Source: an uncultured Chitinophagaceae bacterium (lineage in GTDB: Bacteria; Bacteroidota; Bacteroidia; Chitinophagales; Chitinophagaceae). Taken from it: a DNA stretch of 18,466 nucleotides. This document shows positions 12,712 through 18,466 of this stretch, piece after piece (the first letter of the stretch is position 1; the number at the start of each line of letters is the position of its first letter). The position numbers and the translations under genes are program-made. The stretch covers positions 1 through 18,466 of the forward strand of contig CALESY010000160.1 in assembly GCA_937919945.1 (NCBI GenBank), given 5' to 3'. The notes beneath the pieces are model-generated. The model had not been told where the DNA came from, searched no databases, and was given only the letters and a program-made list of their open reading frames with translations.

Positions 12712-13644
12712 TTAATCGACACTTGTTTCTTTGTTAATGTTTACAGAATTGGACTTGTAGAGTTTGGCATCCTTTTTTCTGCCAAAAGTGTAATCCAGCC
12801 TACCAAGGCGCACACCACCCCAACCTACCTGGTTGATGACCACGTCTGCACCAACTATATTCCGTTGTATTGCAGGACTGTCAAGGAATGTATGTGTATG
12901 GCCGCCTATTATCAGGTCAATATATTGGGTTTCTTTCGCAATAGTTTTATCACTTATTTTATTCGTTTCATATTCGTAGCCAAGATGTGAAAGACAGATA
13001 ACCATATCGCATTTTTCAACCTTTTTCAGTTTTTCAGAAACCGACTTAGCCGCTTGTATAGGGTCATAGTATTTTGTGTTGCCAAAAGCGGCACGAGAAA
13101 CCAACCCTTCCAACTCAATTCCTAATCCGAAAACACCGACTTTTATCCCTCCTTTATTAATGATGGTATAGGGTGGGATTTTATTTTCGAGCGGGGTACT
13201 TGTAAAATCGTAGTTAGCTACTAAAACAGGGAATCTTGCCAGAGGAAGCAGCCGGGCAAACCCCTCAATGCCGGCATCAAAGTCGTGGTTACCCATTGTG
13301 CAGGCGTCATATCCCATCATGCTCATAGCTTTTATTTCAGGTTCGCCCTTGTACATATTGAAGTAGGGTGTGCCTTGCAGCATATCGCCTGCATCCAGTA
13401 GCAGCACATTGTCGCTTTCAGCCCTTATTTGCGATACCAATGCAGCGCGCGCAGCTACACCACCCAAACCAGCAAGCCTGCCCCCATCTTGCGGAAAAGG
13501 GTCGAGCCTGCTATGCACATCGTTGGTGTGTAGTATAGTCAATCGTTTGGTTTCGCTGGCAAAGCCTTCAAACGGGAACGCTCCAGTTGCCAATAAGCCA
13601 ACACCTAGCGATGTTTTTTTAATAAAGCTTCTTCTATTCAGCAT
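12712..13644 (-). CDS. 5'-nucleotidase/UshA-type metallophosphatase, catalytic domain, Tat-exported
   Basis: This 310-residue calcineurin-like metallophosphatase probably hydrolyses nucleotides or related phosphoesters outside the cytoplasm. The N-terminus carries a twin-arginine signal (NRRSFIKKTSLGVGLLATGA). Metal-site motifs are complete: HTNDVHS (D42, H44), DAGD (D84), GNHDFD (N119, H120), LSHLG (H220) and GGHTHTF (H249, H251). The protein ends at about 310 and lacks the C-terminal substrate-binding domain of UshA. That domain is encoded by the upstream gene, whose last 11 nt overlap this start. The overlap implies translational coupling and assembly of the two halves into one enzyme, which is inference. 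Confidence 0.92.
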   Translation of the reverse strand: MLNRRSFIKKTSLGVGLLATGAFPFEGFASETKRLTILHTNDVHSRLDPFPQDGGRLAGLGGVAARAALVSQIRAESDNVLLLDAGDMLQGTPYFNMYKGEPEIKAMSMMGYDACTMGNHDFDAGIEGFARLLPLARFPVLVANYDFTSTPLENKIPPYTIINKGGIKVGVFGLGIELEGLVSRAAFGNTKYYDPIQAAKSVSEKLKKVEKCDMVICLSHLGYEYETNKISDKTIAKETQYIDLIIGGHTHTFLDSPAIQRNIVGADVVINQVGWGGVRLGRLDYTFGRKKDAKLYKSNSVNINKETSVD

Positions 13645-14374
13645 ATCGAACCCTGTTTTCTATATATGGATGAAGTGGTTTGTTAATATTACTGAGTCCT
13701 TTTACATAATCAATCAATACATCCCGAATAAACATATTGCATGGTGTTGCTTTCAGCGGTATGAGGAAGTTGCATTTATCGCCGCCCGTAGCAAGATAAT
13801 CGTTTGTTGCAATCAGATAGGTGGCTTTTTCATCTATTGCCCTATGGTTGATTTGTATATCTACCGTATTACCCTCATTTATTATGTAGCTGATACCGCT
13901 TACTGGCCAACCCTTTGCTGCCGCCATATGCCTGCACCATTGTACTAATATAGTACCCGGCACTTCAATTATTGTGAGAGCGTTATCAAAAGGCATCAAT
14001 TCATACATCTTACCAATAGTAATGCTGCCTGCCTGCAAATAGGGTACACGCAAACCACCATAATTACATACAGCAGCGCATACTTTAGGGTTCACTTGTC
14101 TGGCAGCTTGCAGCATGGCATCGGCAACAAAATTGCCCAGTGTACACTCTGGTTGTGCCTTAGTTAGGGTTGTATCGGCTCTGCCAATAACTATTTGCAT
14201 TGTGCTATCCATGCGTGTTTTGTATGGCTGCAAGAATCTTATGTAGCTGCTGTCTTGCATGTCGTTTTTACCTACTGCATAGTGCCGGCTGCTATACGAC
14301 TGTGCATAATATGCCTTGTGGCAGGCAGTTATGACTGATAGGAAAACTAATATGTAAATGAGTGCAGCGCGCAT
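13634..14374 (-). CDS. Lipoprotein with 5'-nucleotidase C-terminal (substrate-binding) domain
   Basis: This 246-residue protein begins with a lipoprotein signal (MRAALIYILVFLSVITAC, lipobox ITAC, Cys18). The rest matches the 5'-nucleotidase C-terminal domain: ECTLGNFVADAMLQAA, then CNYGGLRVPYLQAGSITIG (the NxGGxR substrate motif, with NYGGLR here), YELMPFDNALTIIEVPG and YLIATNDYLATGGDKC near the end. It has no metallophosphatase motifs. It should bind the nucleoside part of the substrate and cooperate with the catalytic subunit encoded by the overlapping downstream gene. In UshA-type enzymes the two domains are one chain in the opposite order. Membrane anchoring of this half would hold the pair at the cell envelope. 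Confidence 0.9.
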   Translation of the reverse strand: MRAALIYILVFLSVITACHKAYYAQSYSSRHYAVGKNDMQDSSYIRFLQPYKTRMDSTMQIVIGRADTTLTKAQPECTLGNFVADAMLQAARQVNPKVCAAVCNYGGLRVPYLQAGSITIGKMYELMPFDNALTIIEVPGTILVQWCRHMAAAKGWPVSGISYIINEGNTVDIQINHRAIDEKATYLIATNDYLATGGDKCNFLIPLKATPCNMFIRDVLIDYVKGLSNINKPLHPYIENRVRYAE

Positions 14375-14442
14375 TATGTGGCAAAGCTATATAGTATGAA
14401 GATAGTACCGTATTAAACTAATTTTATGCTTTCAGGAATGAT

Positions 14443-14450
14443 TATTTTTG
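14443..14450 (+). promoter_or_regulatory. -7 promoter box of nhaA
   Basis: TATTTTTG is an exact TAnnTTTG match, and only 4 nt separate it from the nhaA ATG at 14455. The transcript would begin at or very near the start codon. No clear -33 TTG is present upstream. Confidence 0.55.
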
Positions 14451-14454
14451 AAAC

Positions 14455-15627
14455 ATGACAAGCCGTTTCAGGTTGAAAGAAAGAGTGGTATCACCCATTA
14501 TAGAGTTTATTCGGGATAGCCGTTCGGTGGGTATAGTATTGATATGTGTTACAGCATTTTCATTAATAGTAAGCAACACGGCTTGGTCCGGCACTTATAT
14601 AGCTTTCTGGGAGAAAGAATTGAATATGCCCTTGCCAGAACTGCATCTACCGCATACCATGCTGCACATCATCAACGATGCGCTTATGGCACTATTCTTT
14701 TTGCTAGTGGGGCTGGAAATAAAACGCGAACTACTGGTAGGTGAACTGAACAGTATCAAAAAATCGCTGCTGCCCATCATCGGGGCAATAGGTGGCATGG
14801 TGGTACCTGCACTTATATATATAGCATGGTGTGGCAATACCCCCTACAGTAGTGGGTGGGGTATACCAATGGCTACTGATATTGCATTTTCTTTGGGCAT
14901 CTTGTCGCTGCTGGGTAAGCGCGTGCCTATTTCCGTTAAAATATTTTTAATGGCATTGGCTATAATAGACGATTTAGGTGGTATCCTTACCATTGCCATT
15001 TTTTATGCGGCAGACATACAATGGAATTATCTGTTATATGCAGGTGTCATTATGATGGTACTAATCATTATGAATCTGCTGAAAGTAAGGCGTTATTACC
15101 TTTACTTCCTGCTGGGTGTGCTGCTATGGTATGTTGTTTTCAATTCGGGTGTACACGCTACCATAGCGGGCGTTTTGCTCGCATTTACCATACCTTTGCA
15201 TAAAATAGAAGAACTGGAGCACGCTCTGCATGACCCGATAAACTTCATTGTTCTGCCCCTGTTTGCACTTGCCAATACAGCCATTGTATTACCTACAGAT
15301 TATAGCAGCATATTTACTTCAGTAGTACATCATGGTATTGCTATGGGGCTGGTATTGGGTAAGCCATTGGGTATATACCTGTTCAGTATGGTTGCTGTAC
15401 ACCTGAAGGTAGCCTCACTGCCAAGTGACATGAAACGCCCGCAATTATTGGGTATGGGTCTGATAGCGGGCATAGGGTTTACTATGTCTATATTTATGGC
15501 AACACTTGCTTTTGATGATGTGCAAACGCAGCTTGTAGCTAAGGTAGCCATCATCGGTGCATCTGTATTGGCAGGGGTATTGGGCTATGTGTTTCTTAGT
15601 ATCGTAATAAAAGCGAAGCCCCATTAA
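14455..15627 (+). CDS. nhaA: Na+/H+ antiporter NhaA
   Basis: This 390-residue inner-membrane antiporter exports Na+ or Li+ in exchange for protons, for pH and salt homeostasis. Family motifs are clear: NDALMALFFLLVGLEIKREL (74-93), WGIPMATDIAFSLGILSLLG (135-154, with the TD of the crossed-helix region) and LAIIDDLGGILTIAIFYA (168-185) with the ion-binding pair D172/D173, equivalent to E. coli D163/D164. The C-terminus has FALANTAI and GLIAGIGFTMSIFMA, the latter containing the lysine-less helix 10 region common to many NhaA proteins. About 11-12 hydrophobic segments are apparent, and the length is normal. It is transcribed alone; its stop codon overlaps that of the convergent gene in the shared bases TTAA. 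Confidence 0.97.
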   Translation: MTSRFRLKERVVSPIIEFIRDSRSVGIVLICVTAFSLIVSNTAWSGTYIAFWEKELNMPLPELHLPHTMLHIINDALMALFFLLVGLEIKRELLVGELNSIKKSLLPIIGAIGGMVVPALIYIAWCGNTPYSSGWGIPMATDIAFSLGILSLLGKRVPISVKIFLMALAIIDDLGGILTIAIFYAADIQWNYLLYAGVIMMVLIIMNLLKVRRYYLYFLLGVLLWYVVFNSGVHATIAGVLLAFTIPLHKIEELEHALHDPINFIVLPLFALANTAIVLPTDYSSIFTSVVHHGIAMGLVLGKPLGIYLFSMVAVHLKVASLPSDMKRPQLLGMGLIAGIGFTMSIFMATLAFDDVQTQLVAKVAIIGASVLAGVLGYVFLSIVIKAKPH

Positions 15628-16100
15628 GTATTGGGTGTAAAACCAAACTGCCTCAGGTGGTGCCAGCTATGTTTGTACAACAGTTGCACCCACATTTCGT
15701 AATTAAGCTTGCCAAAGAAAGGATTAGTTATTACAGCATCAGGCTGCGTTTCAAAAGTGGCAAAAAAGTCGTTGATTTCATTTTGCAATTCGTTTAATGC
15801 ATCTCCTATGGTAGCATTCTTTTCGGGTATGGTATCATCGCCAATAATGGCGTTGAGTGTATTTTCTCTAAAGGTTTTGTCGCTCATCAGGAAAGCCTGC
15901 ACTTTGGGTATATTCTCTTCTGGTGTCAGCAGAGGGTAGGTGTCTTTACCACTCGCCTGACGAAATGAAAAACTCATGTGCTCTACCATCTGGTGTGCAT
16001 TCATCTTGCCCCACAACCCCTTTGCTGACGGATTGAGGGTTGATAGCAAATTGACAAACTCATCCTTCAAAAATGCAGCTTTAGCAATAGTACTTTCCAT
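15624..16100 (-). CDS. DUF1569/DinB-like four-helix protein
   Basis: This 158-residue protein, probably cytoplasmic, resembles the DUF1569 branch of the DinB superfamily. The features are LWGKMNAHQMVEHMSFSFRQ (histidines at 36 and 41), the FLMSDKTFRENT segment, and the C-terminal KHSWHHLRQFGF cluster, which together could supply the metal-binding histidines. The function is unknown. It lies 45 bp downstream of the MoxR gene in the same direction and may be co-transcribed with it. Its stop codon overlaps the nhaA stop by 4 nt. It is distinct from the DinB-superfamily protein at 758. Confidence 0.8.
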   Translation of the reverse strand: MESTIAKAAFLKDEFVNLLSTLNPSAKGLWGKMNAHQMVEHMSFSFRQASGKDTYPLLTPEENIPKVQAFLMSDKTFRENTLNAIIGDDTIPEKNATIGDALNELQNEINDFFATFETQPDAVITNPFFGKLNYEMWVQLLYKHSWHHLRQFGFTPNT

Positions 16101-16145
16101 AACAAAAAGCAGTTAAATATTAATCAGTGTAATGCAGGTTCTTCT

Positions 16146-17108
16146 TTATAATAACCCTTTAATCAGTTTCTCTTGTGTAATACCCTCTGCCTCAGCTTTA
16201 TAATTGCGCACTACCCGGTGGCGCAACACAGCTAATGCCATTGCTTGTACATCTTCAATATCCGGAGAGTATTTTCCGTTCAGCAGTGCATGGCATTTTG
16301 CACCTAGTATCAGGTATTGCGATGCGCGAGGCCCTGCGCCGTAAGATATATATTGTTTTGCTGCTTCGGGTGCAGTGCTGTTAGCCGGGCGTGTCTTGTG
16401 AACTAAACCAACGGCGTATTCCAGCACATTGTCTGGTACTGGTACACGGCGCACCAAATCCTGAAAATATAGAATGTCTTCTGCTGTAAGCACTTTGGGC
16501 AGCTCAATATTAGCCGCACCTGTTGTATTACGTACTATAGTAACCTCTTCTGCAAAACTGGGATAGTCGAGCCATATCTGAAACATAAAGCGGTCTAATT
16601 GTGCCTCAGGTAGAGGGTAGGTACCTTCTTGCTCTATTGGGTTTTGCGTTGCTAAAACAAAGAATGGTGCGGGCAATTTATACAACGTACCACCAGCCGT
16701 TACATTGCGCTCCTGCATTGCTTCCAGTAGCGCCGATTGTGTTTTGGGTGGTGTACGGTTTATCTCATCTGCTAATATAATGTTGGCAAACACGGGCCCT
16801 TTTACAAAACGAAACTGTCGTGTTTCGTCCAATATCTCTGCACCTACTATGTCACTCGGCATCAGGTCGGGGGTAAACTGTATGCGTTTGAATGATAAAT
16901 CCATTACATCAGCTACTGTCTTTACAAGCAATGTTTTTGCTAATCCAGGTACACCTACCAACAGGCTGTGTCCATTGCAGAGGATGGATATGATGAGTTT
17001 GTCAACCACTTCGTCTTGCCCAACGATGACTTTGCCAATGGCTTGTTTGATGACCGTAAACTTCTGTTGCAGGGCTTTGGCTGCGTCTATGTCTGATGCG
17101 TAATTCAT
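16146..17108 (-). CDS. MoxR-family AAA+ ATPase
   Basis: This 320-residue cytoplasmic AAA+ ATPase is predicted to act as a chaperone that inserts metals or assembles envelope or redox complexes together with a VWA or DUF58 partner. Motifs: Walker A GVPGLAKT (52-59), Walker B ILADEINR (111-118), PPKTQSALLEAMQE, sensor 1 LATQNP, EGTYPLPEAQLDRF, and the C-terminal YGAGPRASQYL with LRHRVVRNY. Length is normal, and it starts at the ATG at 17108. In Bacteroidota this gene usually precedes DUF58 and Bat (VWA) genes. Here the next gene is a DUF1569-like protein, so the partner must be elsewhere. Confidence 0.95.
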   Translation of the reverse strand: MNYASDIDAAKALQQKFTVIKQAIGKVIVGQDEVVDKLIISILCNGHSLLVGVPGLAKTLLVKTVADVMDLSFKRIQFTPDLMPSDIVGAEILDETRQFRFVKGPVFANIILADEINRTPPKTQSALLEAMQERNVTAGGTLYKLPAPFFVLATQNPIEQEGTYPLPEAQLDRFMFQIWLDYPSFAEEVTIVRNTTGAANIELPKVLTAEDILYFQDLVRRVPVPDNVLEYAVGLVHKTRPANSTAPEAAKQYISYGAGPRASQYLILGAKCHALLNGKYSPDIEDVQAMALAVLRHRVVRNYKAEAEGITQEKLIKGLL

Positions 17109-17246
17109 TTCGCTATTAACCTTGTTTCAAGACTGTGCTATATTACACAGCCTGCTATTCTTTAAAAATAGACAGGTAATTTCTATTATTTTGTGAAAAT
17201 TGACAAATAACATCGAAAATCCCTAATAATTCTTAAAAGCATAACA

Positions 17247-17573
17247 ATGACGATAGCACAAGCACAGCAACAGGTAGATACATGGATAAAGACAGTAGGC
17301 GTACGTTACTTCAACGAACTTACCAACCTTGGTATATTAATGGAGGAAACCGGAGAACTAGCTAGATTAATGGTGCGCCAATATGGTGAGCAATCTTTTA
17401 AAGAAAGTGACAAAAACAGAGAATTGGCTGATGAAATGGCCGATGTATTGTGGGTGCTGCTATGCCTTGCCAACCAAACTGGCGTAAACCTGACCGAAGC
17501 ACTTCAAAAGAACTTTGAAAAAAAGAATATCAGAGATGCTGACAGACACAATAAGAACGAAAAGCTTGTTTAA
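17247..17573 (+). CDS. MazG-like nucleotide pyrophosphohydrolase
   Basis: This 108-residue all-alpha NTP pyrophosphatase of the MazG/dUTPase superfamily hydrolyses (d)NTPs to monophosphates and pyrophosphate, and is likely a house-cleaning enzyme. The metal-binding EExxE motif is MEETGELAR (E33, E34, E37), and the second motif is ELADEMADVLWVL (E63, D66). The ending KKNIRDADRHNKNEKL is typical of the short single-domain type, which works as a dimer. It starts at the ATG at 17247 and stands alone, divergent from the moxR gene across 138 bp. The plus-strand promoter is not clear (TTATTTTG near 17186 is one mismatch from the -7 box but about 55 nt upstream). Confidence 0.93.
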   Translation: MTIAQAQQQVDTWIKTVGVRYFNELTNLGILMEETGELARLMVRQYGEQSFKESDKNRELADEMADVLWVLLCLANQTGVNLTEALQKNFEKKNIRDADRHNKNEKLV

Positions 17574-17681
17574 TTGTCATAGATATGCAATATGAATAAT
17601 AGTGTTTAATATGGGGTTAAAAAACACACTGTACTTGGTTTATACAAATTGAATGCTGCTTTTTTTCTCTCATTTTTTACT

Positions 17682-17689
17682 TATCTTTA
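17682..17689 (+). promoter_or_regulatory. Candidate -7 box of the T9SS-substrate gene
   Basis: TATCTTTA matches TAnnTTTG at 7 of 8 positions and ends 23 nt before the ATG at 17713. No good -33 element is seen. The same 7/8 variant occurs before the WYL gene at the other end of the window. Confidence 0.35.
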
Positions 17690-17712
17690 CTTTTCACATT
17701 AAAACCTCAAAA

Positions 17713-18447
17713 ATGAAGCGTATTTACTTTTTATTCATTGCACTTTTAGCATTTGCAGAAACTACCTCTGCCCAAACAGACATGCAGCTTATTACATTCG
17801 GCTGGAAAAATGGCGATACTGTAAGATGGAATACTTCTGGAACCTATGGTATGATTATTCAATGGGGCTTCAGGAATGTCGGTTCTACAGCACTAGTACA
17901 ATCTACTGATACAATTATGCTGAGAAGAGCTTACACAACTGGTGGCAACAATGTTGTAAGACTTACTTTACCTACTGCAGGCGTACCAGTCGGCGATACT
18001 GTATATTTCAGGGATACTGCTTTTTTCACTTCAGGACCAACACCCAATCCATATAACTGGTGCGATAGCATGTGGGTAAAACGTGGTGCAAGCGTTTTCC
18101 CAGACCCAACAATTTCAAATAACAAAGTGTGCTATACGCTATACTTTAAGCAAATGCCACCTGCTAGTGTAGGTAATGTTATCAATGGTCAGAACGGTCT
18201 GTCTGTTTATCCAAATCCTGCGTCGAATTTTGTAACTGTTAAATATAAATTCACTTCATCATCTACTGCAACAGCGATTGTTAAAGACTTAACAGGTAAA
18301 ACTGTTATGACAAATGAACTGGGCAAAAATTTGTTTGGTGAACAAGAATTCAAACTTGATATATCTTCATTAGCAAATGGTTTATATATCATGGAAATGT
18401 TTGTAAATAATGACAAACAAGTAATTAAATTCAACGTACAGAAATAG
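17713..18447 (+). CDS. Secreted protein with type IX secretion (T9SS type A) sorting domain
   Basis: This 244-residue protein starts at MKRIYFLFIALLAFAETTSAQ, a clear Sec signal peptide; the ATG at 17713 was chosen over an upstream in-frame start because it gives this signal. The middle (about 22-155) is a beta-rich domain with Thr-rich strands (WKNGDTVRWNTSGTYG, NNVVRLTLPTAGVPVGD) of no recognised family. The C-terminus (about 165-244) is a T9SS type A sorting domain: LSVYPNPASNFVTVKY, then ATAIVKDLTGKTVM and LDISSLANGLYIMEMF, ending in KVINFNV-like VIKFNVQK. The protein should cross the outer membrane and be surface-attached or released. The family and role of the middle domain are unknown. 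Confidence 0.93.
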   Translation: MKRIYFLFIALLAFAETTSAQTDMQLITFGWKNGDTVRWNTSGTYGMIIQWGFRNVGSTALVQSTDTIMLRRAYTTGGNNVVRLTLPTAGVPVGDTVYFRDTAFFTSGPTPNPYNWCDSMWVKRGASVFPDPTISNNKVCYTLYFKQMPPASVGNVINGQNGLSVYPNPASNFVTVKYKFTSSSTATAIVKDLTGKTVMTNELGKNLFGEQEFKLDISSLANGLYIMEMFVNNDKQVIKFNVQK

Positions 18448-18466
18448 AAATTTTAGTTTCAATAAA

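Noticed and set aside
17133..17150. Inverted repeat CTGTG/CACAG upstream of the MoxR gene
   Set aside because: Only 5 bp per arm with an 8-bp spacer; expected by chance in AT-rich DNA and not placed on a recognisable promoter.
1..18466. CRISPR arrays, transposases, integrases, toxin-antitoxin or restriction genes
   Set aside because: No regularly spaced repeats, no terminal inverted repeats with a transposase, and no proteins with the corresponding catalytic motifs were seen on either strand.

Overview
The window looks like chromosomal DNA from a member of the Bacteroidota, probably Chitinophagales or a close relative. Several features support this: a C-terminal type IX secretion (T9SS) sorting domain in the last gene, repeated TAnnTTTG (-7) promoter boxes often sitting a few bases from a start codon, almost no Shine-Dalgarno sequences, an ECF sigma factor paired with a membrane-anchored beta-barrel partner, and a DnaA of Bacteroidota type. 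The DNA is moderately AT-rich by eye. Most of the window is ordinary core and stress-related chromosome.

Layout, left to right. Positions 1-1310: a WYL/YafY-type regulator (cut by the window edge) divergent from a DinB-superfamily gene, with a perfect inverted repeat between them. Positions 1305-2630: a DbpA-like DEAD-box RNA helicase, convergent with the DinB gene across a strong bidirectional terminator. Positions 2665-3515: an HxlR regulator divergent from a VOC (glyoxalase/bleomycin-resistance fold) gene, sharing a 14-bp-armed perfect palindrome that overlaps both promoters. Positions 3585-5845: a small membrane protein and a long RluA-type pseudouridine synthase. Positions 5926-7607: a compact, more AT-rich block holding HxlR, Ohr and VOC genes. 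It is flanked by a perfect 20-bp direct repeat that matches the 3' end of the tRNA-Pro gene on its right; just inside the left repeat is the broken tail of a second VOC gene related to the one at 3165-3515. Positions 7589-7788: tRNA-Pro(TGG) and tRNA-Ser(GCT), on the minus strand with their own promoter.

Positions 7915-10855, all minus strand: a frameshifted YdeI-family gene, a single-pass membrane protein with a beta-barrel-like C-terminus (probable anti-sigma factor), its ECF sigma factor, a near-perfect 29-bp palindrome and a lipoprotein. Positions 10950-14374: dnaA with its terminator, then a UshA-type 5'-nucleotidase split into two overlapping genes (substrate-domain lipoprotein first, Tat-exported catalytic domain second). 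Positions 14455-18447: nhaA, a DUF1569/DinB-like protein, an orphan MoxR ATPase, a MazG-like pyrophosphohydrolase and a secreted T9SS-substrate protein.

The most unusual structures are the tRNA-flanked 1.66-kb block with its chimeric junction, the sigma factor/anti-sigma-barrel pair with its palindrome, and the HxlR-VOC divergent operator. I found no CRISPR array, no insertion sequence with a transposase, no integrase and no clear oriC. No complete new defence or biosynthetic system is visible.
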